A DNA stretch of 58,338 nucleotides. It comes from an uncultured Clostridia bacterium. GTDB taxonomy: Bacteria > Bacillota > Clostridia > Saccharofermentanales > Saccharofermentanaceae. The stretch is from NCBI GenBank assembly GCA_947167045.1, contig CAMVGO010000009.1, positions 1-58,338 on the forward strand, given 5' to 3'. The notes beneath the pieces are model-generated. The model was not told where the DNA came from. It did not search any database and worked only from the letters and a program-made list of their open reading frames with translations. Shown piece by piece: positions 7,909 to 16,261 of this stretch. The position numbers were made by a program, and so were the translations under genes. The first letter of the stretch is position 1. Each line of letters begins with the position of its first letter.

Positions 7909-9246
7909 ATGTTACAGGAACCTGAAGCGTTTAACCAGATAGCTTTCTCTTTGGCGAGACATTACGAGTGCGTCTATTATGTCGACATTGAGACCGGACA
8001 CTACGTTGCATTCACGGAAGATGCGGAAGCGGCTGATCCCGAGCTGCCCAGAGAGGGCAATGACTTTTTCGGTGACTGCACAAGAAATGCGGAGAAATAC
8101 ATTCATCCCTCGGATCTCGCAAATGTGCTGGAGACATACGACAGGGAAAACATGGTAAATAAGCTCTCATGTGATGGTGAGTATACCATCGTCTACAGAT
8201 CGATTGCCGGCGGTAAGGTAATCTACATGCGTCAGGTTGAGATCATGTGCAAAGACGGAAAACACATCGTCTGCTGCCTTGAGAATGTGGATGCCGAAAT
8301 GAGGGAGAAAGAAGAGCAGTTACTGAATCTCAGATCCGCCGAACGCATGGCAAGACGGGATAAACTGACGGGCGTCAAGAACAGCAATGCATTTAAGGAA
8401 TTTACGGATCAGCTGGACAAAAAGATCGCTTCCGGTTCTGAAGATGTGAAGTTCGGTATCATCATGTGTGACATCAACGATCTCAAACTGATAAATGATA
8501 CGATAGGCCATCACTTCGGCGATGAGGCGATACAGGCGACGAGCAGACTCATCTGTAAGATGTTCCATCACAGTCCTGTGTTCAGGGTCGGAGGCGACGA
8601 ATTCATAGTTGTCCTCCGGGGCAATGATTACGAAAACCGTGATTACCTGCTGGAAAGACTGCGGGAAGAATCGGACAGCAACAGAAGGACCAGCTCAGGT
8701 CCTGTCGTAGCTTCAGGTATCGCAGTTTTTGAAGAAGGTGATGAGAAGACCGCGGATGTCGTAAACCGTGCCGATCAACTGATGTATGAAAATAAGAGTG
8801 AACTCAAGTCACGAAAGACACTTGAACGCATACGGAATATGGAGCGGACGGATACCCCGATCCCGGAAGAAAGGAAGCGGCTTCTTGATGCGAAGTTCGG
8901 TGCGATGCTGACCGTGGCAGGCGGAGGATACGTCTTCCTGAATGACATGAAGTACGATTATTCCAGATGGGCAATCTCACTTTTGCATGATTTCGGACTC
9001 GAATCAGAATACATGTACCATGCCGATAAGGTCTGGCAGGAATACATCCATCCTGACGACTTGGAGGTCTATAAGGATGCCGTCAATGATGTCCTCTGCG
9101 GGAATGCGGAAGTAAAACCGTTCAAATACCGCGCGAGAAAGAAAGACGGGTCTTATGCTCTCCTGTATACAAGGGGATTTGTTCTCAATGATGCTGACGG
9201 CAATCCGGAATACTTCGGCGGCATCATCATCGAAGACCGCGACTGA
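7909..9246 (+). CDS. PAS-GGDEF-PAS diguanylate cyclase
   Basis: A 445-aa soluble protein. An N-terminal PAS-like domain (about 1-130) is followed by a GGDEF domain with an intact signature, RVGGDEF, near residue 228, then a second PAS/PAC-like domain (about 345-445), which is an unusual position for a sensor. No RxxD inhibitory site stands five residues before the signature, so product inhibition through that site is not expected. It should make c-di-GMP from two GTP. I prefer the ATG at 7909 to the GTG at 7903 because the AGCGAGG sequence is better spaced from it. The gene follows the EAL gene by 27 bp and is probably in the same operon. Confidence 0.88.
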   Translation: MLQEPEAFNQIAFSLARHYECVYYVDIETGHYVAFTEDAEAADPELPREGNDFFGDCTRNAEKYIHPSDLANVLETYDRENMVNKLSCDGEYTIVYRSIAGGKVIYMRQVEIMCKDGKHIVCCLENVDAEMREKEEQLLNLRSAERMARRDKLTGVKNSNAFKEFTDQLDKKIASGSEDVKFGIIMCDINDLKLINDTIGHHFGDEAIQATSRLICKMFHHSPVFRVGGDEFIVVLRGNDYENRDYLLERLREESDSNRRTSSGPVVASGIAVFEEGDEKTADVVNRADQLMYENKSELKSRKTLERIRNMERTDTPIPEERKRLLDAKFGAMLTVAGGGYVFLNDMKYDYSRWAISLLHDFGLESEYMYHADKVWQEYIHPDDLEVYKDAVNDVLCGNAEVKPFKYRARKKDGSYALLYTRGFVLNDADGNPEYFGGIIIEDRD

Positions 9247-9264
9247 ACCGGGGAACACTGAGCC

Positions 9265-10113
9265 ATGAAAAGATTGCTGAACAAGGTTGCTGTCGTAACC
9301 GGGGCAAACTCGGGAATGGGCTTAGCCACCGCGCGTGCACTCCTTGACGAGGGTGCCACGGTTATAATGCTCTGCAGGAGCGAAAAGCGCGGCAAAGAGG
9401 CATACGGAAAACTCACTGCGGACGGCAACAGCAGAACTTATCTGATACTCTGCGATCTCGGGGATTTTGATTCGGTCAGATCCTTTGCCAAACAGGTGAA
9501 GGAGAGGTTTGACAGGATCGACATTCTCGTGAACAACGCAGGCTTTATATCACTCGACAGACAGGAGACCAAGGAGGGTCTGGAGAAGCAGTTCGGCATC
9601 AATCACATCGGCCATTTTCTGCTGACAACGGAGCTGCTTGACCTCATGGGTGAGGGAGCGCGAATCGTTAATGTCGCATCGGGCGCACATAAAACGGGTA
9701 AGATACATTTCGACGACATAAATCTTACAAAAGGCTTTAATGTATTCAAGGCATATTCGCAGAGCAAACTTGCAAATGTCCTTTTCACCAGAGAACTCGC
9801 AAGGCGCGTGGCAGGGCGTGAGATAACGGTCAACTGCTGTCATCCGGGAGCCGTCGCGACAAACATCGGGATCGACCGCGAGACAGGATTCGGCAAGGCT
9901 GTCACGGGGATGCTTAAGCCGTTCTTCCAGACTCCCGAAGAAGGGGCAAGGACCGCGATCTTCCTTGCAACCGATGAGTCTGTTAAAGACATCTCCGGAG
10001 AATACTTCTATAAATGCCGTCCGGCAAGGTCTTCGAAACGTTCGAAGGATGCCGCGCTGGCTGCGAAACTCTATGAATTCAGTGAAGCGCTGGTGCGTCC
10101 TGACGCTCGGTAG
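9265..10113 (+). CDS. Short-chain dehydrogenase/reductase
   Basis: A 282-aa classical SDR enzyme. The N terminus has the cofactor loop TGANSGMG (residues 13-20), then NNAG, a serine in VNVASGAH and the catalytic YSQSK. A CRSEKRG segment after the second strand suggests an NADP(H)-type pocket. The closest family flavour is the retinol-dehydrogenase-like SDR group, judged from NHIGHFLLT and CHPGAV; the true substrate cannot be inferred. It starts 18 bp after the PAS-GGDEF gene and may belong to the same transcript, although the functions look unrelated. Confidence 0.85.
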   Translation: MKRLLNKVAVVTGANSGMGLATARALLDEGATVIMLCRSEKRGKEAYGKLTADGNSRTYLILCDLGDFDSVRSFAKQVKERFDRIDILVNNAGFISLDRQETKEGLEKQFGINHIGHFLLTTELLDLMGEGARIVNVASGAHKTGKIHFDDINLTKGFNVFKAYSQSKLANVLFTRELARRVAGREITVNCCHPGAVATNIGIDRETGFGKAVTGMLKPFFQTPEEGARTAIFLATDESVKDISGEYFYKCRPARSSKRSKDAALAAKLYEFSEALVRPDAR

Positions 10114-10189
10114 CTGACAGCGCCGGACTTGTAAAAAACAGAGATTGTGAGAATATATCTGTTGTTATAAATATAGAGGGGATAATGAC

Positions 10190-10885
10190 ATGATAAAGGC
10201 ACTTCTGACGATAGATGATGTTTCATCAAAGAATACAACTGCGATAGTCGATTACTTATGCGAAAAGAATATAACCGCCGTTATGTTCATGGTCGGTGAA
10301 TGGGCGCAGAAGTTTCCTGACGAACTTGTCTATGCTATAAAACACGGGATGATCGTCGGCAATCACAGCTATTCACATCCTTTCTTTTCCGAACTCAGCT
10401 TCGAAGAATGCAAGGCCGAGATAGATAAGAATGAGGAAGTGCTGGACCGCTTTTATGCCGAAGCCGGTGTGGAGAGGAAATACAGACCATTCCGTTTTCC
10501 GTACGGAGACAAGGGCGGGGAGAATAAGGAGAAGATCCAGGAATATCTTGCCGAAAAGGGATTCAACAAAGTAAAGGACACCATGCTCTTTTATCCGCGC
10601 TGGAAAGAGATGGGTCTGGATAAGGATATCGACACATTCTGGACCTTTGATTTTGAGGAATACAAGATCCGCAAAGGCAGCGGTTTTACTTCCGAAGACG
10701 TGATAAAAAGGATTTACGGTCAGAACGAGGAATACGGCGCCCCGCTCCTTCAGGACGGGAATAATCATTTCCTTCTTATCCATGCGCACGATGAGACGGA
10801 AGAACTCGCTCCCGGCTATTTCATGACTTTCATAGATGAGCTGCTGAAGAACGGCGTGGAGTTCGTTGCGCCTGAATTCTTCTGA
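10190..10885 (+). CDS. Polysaccharide deacetylase-like protein (carbohydrate esterase 4 fold)
   Basis: A 231-aa NodB-homology protein. The metal and catalytic motifs are visible: TIDD near the N terminus (in place of TFDD), NHSYSHP with the HxxxH zinc pair, RPFRFPYGD, and LIHAHDE near the C terminus. Such enzymes remove N- or O-acetyl groups from glycans such as chitooligosaccharide, xylan or peptidoglycan. There is no signal peptide, so a cytoplasmic oligosaccharide substrate is more likely than cell-wall modification. GAGGGG precedes the ATG, and a TTGTGA/TATAAA-like promoter lies just upstream (about 10145-10170), so it is probably transcribed alone. Confidence 0.82.
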   Translation: MIKALLTIDDVSSKNTTAIVDYLCEKNITAVMFMVGEWAQKFPDELVYAIKHGMIVGNHSYSHPFFSELSFEECKAEIDKNEEVLDRFYAEAGVERKYRPFRFPYGDKGGENKEKIQEYLAEKGFNKVKDTMLFYPRWKEMGLDKDIDTFWTFDFEEYKIRKGSGFTSEDVIKRIYGQNEEYGAPLLQDGNNHFLLIHAHDETEELAPGYFMTFIDELLKNGVEFVAPEFF

Positions 10886-10898
10886 AAAAAGAACATTT

Positions 10899-11815
10899 TT
10901 ATTCCCACTTAAATCTGCGGAAAACGCCAGGTTCGAGCGTGATATCAGCCGTAGTGTAAACGTCCTTTTCCCAATGCCTGTTGATGTATGCGGTGCTGAC
11001 CGGTATTTCCTCACCTGTGGTGAGATCTCTAAGGCACTTTGCCTGTTTTGCAGTATAGAGTTTAACCTGTTCAGGCCTTATGTCTCCCTTTACATAGCGG
11101 TATAAGATCATGCTGCCGTCATCATAAGTGAAGATTGAAAAGTTCCTGCCTGATGCATATCCGTCAGGGTTTATCACGCGCTTGAGAACATCAACGGCCG
11201 GCGCGGGGATCCTGTATATGTCCGAAGGATTATCGGGTATGGAGAGGATGAAGATGCGTCCTTTGCCGAAATTGCTCTGCAGGATGAGCGGGGTGTGATA
11301 ATCGCCGTCTCCGCCGTTAAGGAGTGACCATGAATCGTTGTTGCCGTGGACTGTCTCGGGGAATGTGATCTTCCCGATATCATCAAGATATCCGGCCCTG
11401 TCATCGGTGATCTGATATCTCGTTACGGAGATCTTTCTGCCGGTTACCGTTGCTTCCGTAAGACCTGCATCCTTAAGTTCATCCTGAAGTTTCATCATGA
11501 AGCCTGAGGTGATGACTGCATCTCCGCCTGCTTCTACGAAGTCTTTGAGTCTGGATACGACATCAACGTCAGAAGCCGAACTTTCAGTAAGCAGGATCAT
11601 CTTTCTGTCTGACGGGAATTCAGGCATGGGTTCTATGGGGATGCCTGTCATCCCGAGGCGCATCTCCAGATGTCCCTGTGAGTCTCAAGATAGACCTTGT
11701 CGAGCCCTATATACTTTTCGATAAACGCATAATCCTCAGCGAGCTTTTCCGGAGTCATTTCAAATGCGATCGACGCCGGGATATAGACAACTGTTCTGAA
11801 ATTTCTGTAATGCAT
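10899..11815 (-). pseudogene. Internally deleted, frameshifted gene (unknown, glycosidase-like tail)
   Basis: Two minus-strand fragments belong together. The first starts at ATG 11815 behind a GGAGGTG site and reads 55 codons (MHYRNFRTVV ... KVYLETHRDI) to a TGA at 11648-11650. The second is open in another frame and runs from about 11663 to the TAA at 10899 (254 aa), starting with MRLGMTGIP. It contains a glutamine-amidotransferase-like segment (LLTESSASDVDVV, then GGDAVITSGF) and a C-terminal beta domain. The join lies inside ACTCACAGGGACATC, where YLETHR meets QGHLEMRLG in the other frame. I recall larger proteins that begin with a YLETxR motif and end like this tail, so a central deletion with loss of frame is the simplest reading. 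The family name is uncertain. Confidence 0.6.
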
Positions 11816-11975
11816 ATCCACCTCCGGAAATGTCGGTCAGTCTTATGTTATTCGGATTTTACAACAGCCATATTTTTTCTTATATCAATTCAAGAGCATA
11901 TATATCCTCTTCTTAAGCAAAACTGAAACAATGAGGCTGTCCTTTTTGATAAAATGATTGAGACGGAGGGGATTT

Positions 11976-12026
11976 ATGTCCCTTGATTCTTATAAGCATA
12001 TCTGCGGAAAAAGGTCTTATGGATAA
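11976..12026 (+). CDS. Possible 16-codon leader peptide
   Basis: The strongest ribosome binding site in this area, GGAGGGG at 11965-11971, is correctly spaced for an ATG at 11976. That ATG opens only 16 codons (MSLDSYKHICGKRSYG). The stop at 12024-12026 overlaps the first codons of the acyltransferase gene, whose own ATG at 12019 has a weak site. Translational coupling through a leader peptide is plausible. The alternative is that the acyltransferase starts at the TTG at 11983 in its own frame. Confidence 0.3.
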   Translation: MSLDSYKHICGKRSYG

Positions 12027-13047
12027 ACGCAACTGGTTTTGGGATTTCTGGAAGTTCATAGCGGCTATCGGAGTGATCCTCGTACACATTCCGTTTCAGG
12101 GAAGGCTAGGTACCATCTGTACCTGCGTCGGCACCTGGGGTGTCGGTTACTTTGCCTTGATAAGCGGATATGCCTGCTGCGGCGAGAGTGAAAAGATGAG
12201 CAGGAAGATCTTAAAACGTCTGGGCAGGAACGGACTTATCACTGCTCTGTTCATTGCCATCTACATGTGTTTCAGTTACTACGTTTTCCGCAAGGAAAAC
12301 ATGCTGATCCTGTGGCAGCTCGAACTCAAGAAGCCGGTAACGTACTTGAAGATGATCTTTGTAGGAGACTTTGAGTTCTTCTACGGCTCTCCTCTCTGGT
12401 ATATGGTGGCGCTGCTCTACTGTTATGTTCTCTTCTATTTCCTTGTCCGCTTTAACCTGAAGAAGGTCATATATGTGCTACTGCCAATTTTCGCCGTGCT
12501 GAGGATCGTCGTTGATTCATACGTCAATTCCTTTAACGCCAACTGGCACTGGAGCGGCAATGTCCTGGTCGGCATGCTCCCCATGGTACTCGTCGGATAT
12601 GTGATCGCGGACCAGAAGGAAAGACTGCTAAAGATCCCTACATGGGTGCTGGTGCTCGGCTCGGTCCTTACGGCTTTGGCAATGTTTACCTTTGTCTGCG
12701 TGAGGATAGGAAGGATCGATATCTCCCAGCCGTTCAAGATGCTGTGTGCTTCGTTCGTACTGATCCTCGGAATGAAGAAACCGAACTGGTATGTGATCAA
12801 ACCCCTGGCTTTTCTCGGACGCGAAGACTCGCTCTATATCTACCTGTGCCACTTTATCCTGATGTATTTTACTTCAGAGTTTGTATACAGTTTCCCGAAG
12901 GCGGGAAGATATGCCTCATGGCAGCTGCCGCTCGCAGTCATCATCGTTTCCGTTGTCTTTGCCAGAGTGCTGTCGATGGTCATCCGGCTCATTAAATTCC
13001 TTATCGGGAAATTCTTTCCGAAAAAGGCCGCAGTACAGAAAACCTGA
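12019..13047 (+). CDS. Acyltransferase 3 family membrane protein
   Basis: A 342-aa polytopic protein with about ten hydrophobic helices. The pattern matches the acyltransferase 3 (OafA/WecH-like) family: an aromatic/basic N terminus (NWFWDFWKFIAAIGVILVH) whose helix-1 histidine is the usual catalytic residue, a GYFALISGY second-helix motif, and a late YIYLCHF histidine helix. These enzymes transfer acyl groups, often acetyl, to extracytoplasmic sugars of surface glycans. The ATG at 12019 (MDKRNW) is chosen because family members start here; a TTG at 11983 would add 12 residues. The gene stands alone, preceded by a possible leader peptide, and is followed by a zinc-ribbon gene 67 bp downstream. 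Confidence 0.82.
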   Translation: MDKRNWFWDFWKFIAAIGVILVHIPFQGRLGTICTCVGTWGVGYFALISGYACCGESEKMSRKILKRLGRNGLITALFIAIYMCFSYYVFRKENMLILWQLELKKPVTYLKMIFVGDFEFFYGSPLWYMVALLYCYVLFYFLVRFNLKKVIYVLLPIFAVLRIVVDSYVNSFNANWHWSGNVLVGMLPMVLVGYVIADQKERLLKIPTWVLVLGSVLTALAMFTFVCVRIGRIDISQPFKMLCASFVLILGMKKPNWYVIKPLAFLGREDSLYIYLCHFILMYFTSEFVYSFPKAGRYASWQLPLAVIIVSVVFARVLSMVIRLIKFLIGKFFPKKAAVQKT

Positions 13048-13114
13048 GATGATGAAGCATCTGCGGATGTTATAATCTTGTGTGGTGATAATGAATAACG
13101 GGGAGGATGGAAAT

Positions 13115-14095
13115 ATGGAAAACGGAAGAAAGTGTCCGTCATGCGGCGGTACCATGATCTTTGAGCCGGGATGGGACAGCCTTTTATGCCAGTCCTGCGG
13201 CTACAAGGAGATAATACCCGAACTGGTCTCGAAGATCCCGGTTCAGGAGATGGATTTTCTCTCTGCACAGAATACCGCGAGCCATGACTGGGGCATGGAA
13301 GCCAAGGTCGTGCAGTGCAGACACTGCGGTGCCCAGACGATCCAGAACAAACTCCAGCTTTCCGGTCTCTGTCCTTTCTGCGGTTCCACCACTGTTGAGA
13401 CTGCCGATCCTGAAAAGGACATCATGGCGCCTAACGGAATCATACCGTTCAAGATCACGGAGAAACGTGCATTCTATATCTTTAAAGAATGGATAAAAGA
13501 CAGGTCACTGGCTCCCGGAAAGCTTGCGGCCAATGCCGATCTAAAGAAGTTCTACGGTATCTATGTACCGCTCTTTACCTTTGACGTATTGACCGTGAAC
13601 CGGTATACGGGCAAGTACAACACTGCCGAAGGAGTACGCTTCAAGAGCGGAAAATATCAGTTCCAGGTAGACGATTTCCCTGTGGTTGCCAGCAGACAGC
13701 TGTCTTCTGACAGACTGCTCCAGTCGGTCGTAAAAGACTATTGGACGAAAGAAGCGAGACCTTATACGCCTGATGCTCTGGCAGGATTTCCCTGTGAGCA
13801 TTATTCGATCGGTCTTAAGGAGGCATGGAACAGTTCAGGTGAAGAACTGTACAAATACCTGAAGCGCGAGACGGAGAATCACGAGTCGAAAGGAACGTAT
13901 CTTGATGCGGAGATCGCCACTGATTATTTCGACCTAAAATACAAATATCTCATCGTTCCCGTATGGCTCAATTCCTTCGAATACGATAACAGGTTATACA
14001 CTGTCGTCATCAACGGACAGACAGGCAAGATCAACGGTCAGTGGCCAAAGTCGTTCGGCACTTTCCTGCTGAAAGCAGTTGACCTGCTTTTGTGA
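13115..14095 (+). CDS. Zinc-ribbon protein, paralogue of the 1710 gene
   Basis: A 326-aa protein with two four-cysteine zinc ribbons (C7/C10 with C25/C28, and C68/C71 with C86/C89). After these it aligns by eye with the 522-aa protein at 1710: a GIIPFKI segment, FYGIYVPLFTF, and RLYTVVINGQTGKINGQWP near the C terminus. Unlike that paralogue it stops before the two membrane helices, keeping only a short hydrophobic end (TFLLKAVDLLL). The ATG at 13115 is preferred over GTG 13082 and ATG 13091 because GGGGAGG lies nine nt upstream and the CxxC motif follows directly. The function is unknown; the two copies 10 kb apart suggest duplication. Confidence 0.75.
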   Translation: MENGRKCPSCGGTMIFEPGWDSLLCQSCGYKEIIPELVSKIPVQEMDFLSAQNTASHDWGMEAKVVQCRHCGAQTIQNKLQLSGLCPFCGSTTVETADPEKDIMAPNGIIPFKITEKRAFYIFKEWIKDRSLAPGKLAANADLKKFYGIYVPLFTFDVLTVNRYTGKYNTAEGVRFKSGKYQFQVDDFPVVASRQLSSDRLLQSVVKDYWTKEARPYTPDALAGFPCEHYSIGLKEAWNSSGEELYKYLKRETENHESKGTYLDAEIATDYFDLKYKYLIVPVWLNSFEYDNRLYTVVINGQTGKINGQWPKSFGTFLLKAVDLLL

Positions 14096-14130
14096 TATGA
14101 ACATTCATATCTTCTTATCTGTCTTTTGCC

Positions 14131-14159
14131 TTGAATTGGCGGAAGGCAAGTGTTATATT
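14131..14159 (+). promoter_or_regulatory. Sigma-A promoter with extended -10
   Basis: TTGAAT at 14131-14136 and TATATT at 14154-14159 are 17 bp apart, and TG at 14151-14152 makes an extended -10. Transcription would start near 14166, 25 nt before the ATG of the PHP-domain gene. Confidence 0.7.
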
Positions 14160-14190
14160 GCCATGGAAAAATAATGCAAGGAATCAAATA

Positions 14191-14958
14191 ATGGGCTTTC
14201 TATACGAGACACATCTTCATACCTGTGAGGCAAGTGCATGCGGAAAGGTTCACGGTGAAGAATACATCCCGTATCTGATGGATAAGGGCTTCAGCGGAAT
14301 TATCGTGACTGACCACTTTTTCAACGGCAATACGTGCGTGCCTGAAAACCTGCCCTGGAAAGAAAGAGTCGAGATCTACGCGTCCGGATACGAGAGGGCA
14401 TTAAAGGCTGCCGAAGGCAAAGACTTTAATGTCATGTTCGGCGTCGAGTTCAATTTCTGGAAGGATGAATATCTCCTCTACGGCATCGACAAGCAATGGC
14501 TTCTCGATAATGAATGCATCATGGAGATGACAAGGCATGAACTTTTCGAAGCCGTTCACAAAGCCGGCGGCATCATGATACAGGCCCACCCTTACAGGGA
14601 GAGGGATTATCTTTCGGACATCAAGCTCGCTCCGACGGCATGCGACGGCGTTGAAGTATATAACGCTGCCAATAAGCCGAACATGAACGCGCTCGGATAT
14701 GAATACTGCACAGAACTCGGTCTGCCCATGACGGCGGGTTCCGACATACACTTCTTCTATGAAGGTGACATGGGCGGAATGCTTTTCGAAAAGAAGCTCG
14801 GTTCCATAGCTGATTATGTGGCTGCCATTAAAGAACGTTCGGGAATCCCCGTGAGGTTAAGCGCCGACGGTACCATTACACCTGTCGCTGAGATAAAGGA
14901 ACAGACTGTTCCGACAGGTCTTCCGACTCTGCCCGTTCTCTATCCTGAAGGCAAGTGA
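14191..14958 (+). CDS. PHP-domain metal-dependent phosphoesterase
   Basis: A 255-aa PHP-fold hydrolase. The metal-binding motifs are in order: THLHT (HxH, residues 7-11), VTDHF, a glutamate in GVEFNF, QAHPYRE, and GSDIHFF near the end. PHP proteins of this size include histidinol phosphatases, nucleotide phosphoesterases (YciV/RNase AM type) and polymerase-associated exonucleases; the specific substrate cannot be read from sequence. The ATG at 14191 follows AAGGA at 9 nt and starts directly at the PHP motif, while an in-frame upstream extension has no site. A clean promoter precedes it, so it is probably a single-gene transcript. Confidence 0.85.
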   Translation: MGFLYETHLHTCEASACGKVHGEEYIPYLMDKGFSGIIVTDHFFNGNTCVPENLPWKERVEIYASGYERALKAAEGKDFNVMFGVEFNFWKDEYLLYGIDKQWLLDNECIMEMTRHELFEAVHKAGGIMIQAHPYRERDYLSDIKLAPTACDGVEVYNAANKPNMNALGYEYCTELGLPMTAGSDIHFFYEGDMGGMLFEKKLGSIADYVAAIKERSGIPVRLSADGTITPVAEIKEQTVPTGLPTLPVLYPEGK

Positions 14959-15120
14959 GATATTGAAGAGCAAAATCTGCTTTTTATGTTTTTTGCCTGC
15001 AAGTGCCGAAAAATCACACAACTGTCATAAATTTTGCGTAATTATTGAGATAGTATTTACAAATAAACAGTGTAAAATTAGTTCGAAAAAAGAAACAGGT
15101 TCATTTAAGGAAAGTCAGAC

Positions 15121-15759
15121 ATGGAACGCAAAGCGATGACGATAATAATCACTTCAGTGGCGGCAGCAGTGCTCATTGCGCTGTTTGTTGTCGTTATCGT
15201 CATGGACAGAGCATCCGTAAAGACTGTTGCAGAGACCCTGCCTTCAGCAGGATCCACGGAAACCGCAGAGAGTTCCGAGACGGAGACGACCGCTGCAACT
15301 TCCGAAACGACAAAGGAAACAACGAAAGCTACTACTACCACCACGACATCGTCTGAGACCACAGAGACAACCGAAGAGACGACAACCGCAACTACAGCCG
15401 CACCCCGCAGAACAAACAACACAACAAGAGCGACTGAGGCCACTACAACGACGACCACTGCTGAGACCTCGGAAGAGACTTCTGAAGAAACTTCCGGAGA
15501 AAACGGAGGAGAGAACGGCGAAGGCGGCGGTGAAGGAACAGGCGAGGGCGGTTCCGGAGAAAACAACGGAGAGAATAACGGGGAAAACGGCGGCGGAGAT
15601 AATGAAGGTTCCCGCGAAAATGACGGCGGAAATAATGAAGGCTCCGGCGATAATGGCGGCGGAAATAACAATGAAGGTTCCGGCGATAATAACGGGGAAA
15701 ACGGCGGCGATAATAACGGCGGATCGAACAACTGGTTTGATAACACCAACAACGGCTGA
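15121..15759 (+). CDS. Membrane-anchored Thr/Glu- and Gly/Asn-rich low-complexity protein
   Basis: A 212-aa protein with one N-terminal hydrophobic helix (about residues 7-28) that is probably an anchor or uncleaved signal, placing the rest outside. Residues 45-125 are almost entirely Thr, Ser, Glu and Ala, a mucin-like stretch suited to O-glycosylation or to act as a stiff spacer. Residues 128-203 are Gly/Asn/Glu/Asp-rich with loose GENNGEN, EGSGDN and GGNN repeats. It ends in NWFDNTNNG with no sorting motif or folded domain. AAGGAAA precedes the ATG. The 162-bp gap upstream is A/T-rich with no confident promoter. It could be a surface spacer protein or the remnant of one that lost its functional domain. 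Confidence 0.7.
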   Translation: MERKAMTIIITSVAAAVLIALFVVVIVMDRASVKTVAETLPSAGSTETAESSETETTAATSETTKETTKATTTTTTSSETTETTEETTTATTAAPRRTNNTTRATEATTTTTTAETSEETSEETSGENGGENGEGGGEGTGEGGSGENNGENNGENGGGDNEGSRENDGGNNEGSGDNGGGNNNEGSGDNNGENGGDNNGGSNNWFDNTNNG

Positions 15760-15796
15760 TCCCTGCCGTTAACTCATCCCTCTTAAGGAACGATCA

Positions 15797-16261
15797 ATGG
15801 GATATTTCATGGACATTAGAAAAGAACTCGGCAGCAGACCGATCATCATGGCCGGTGCCGGTGTTTTCATTATCAATGATAAAAACGAAGTGCTGCTGGG
15901 CAGAAGGACTGATAACGGATTCTGGGGACTGCCTGCAGGTTCGATGGAACTCGGCGAAAGCTTTGAGGAGTGCGCGAGAAGAGAGACGCTCGAGGAGACG
16001 GGGCTTCTTTGCGGCAAACTCATTTATCTTGATCAGCTGTCAGGGAAGGATACTTACTATGAATATCCGAACGGCGATCAGGTGTATCTTGCCTGTTGTT
16101 ATTATGTCTGCTTCGACTACTCGGGCGAGATGAAAGTGCAGGAGGAAGAGGTCTTTGAACAGAGATTCTTCAGCCTGGATGAACTGCCTGAAAACATTGA
16201 CCCCGTAGACTCCGTGCTCTTCGGCGGGCTCAGGGAATTCCTTAAGAGATCAGACTCCTAA
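15797..16261 (+). CDS. NUDIX hydrolase
   Basis: A 154-aa NUDIX protein with the full box GSMELGESFEECARRETLEETGL broken into its standard parts: G, then five residues to E, seven to REtLEETG. It is placed between GAGVFIINDKNEVLLGRR and a C-terminal beta/helix region. These enzymes hydrolyse nucleoside diphosphates linked to another moiety (NDP-sugars, dNTPs, ADP-ribose); the exact substrate is unknown. AAGGA precedes the ATG. Its 3' end overlaps the 3' end of the convergent galT gene by 12 bp. The position beside galT makes an NDP-sugar substrate conceivable but unproven. Confidence 0.88.
   Translation: MGYFMDIRKELGSRPIIMAGAGVFIINDKNEVLLGRRTDNGFWGLPAGSMELGESFEECARRETLEETGLLCGKLIYLDQLSGKDTYYEYPNGDQVYLACCYYVCFDYSGEMKVQEEEVFEQRFFSLDELPENIDPVDSVLFGGLREFLKRSDS

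Noticed and set aside
15105..15752. Long minus-strand frame opposite the Thr/Gly-rich gene, encoding Pro/Ser/Val-rich sequence
   Set aside because: It is the mirror of low-complexity codons of the plus-strand gene; it has no ribosome site or domain.
15227..15772. Second plus-strand frame rich in Arg/Pro/Gln within the same gene
   Set aside because: A frame shadow of repetitive codons with no start site.
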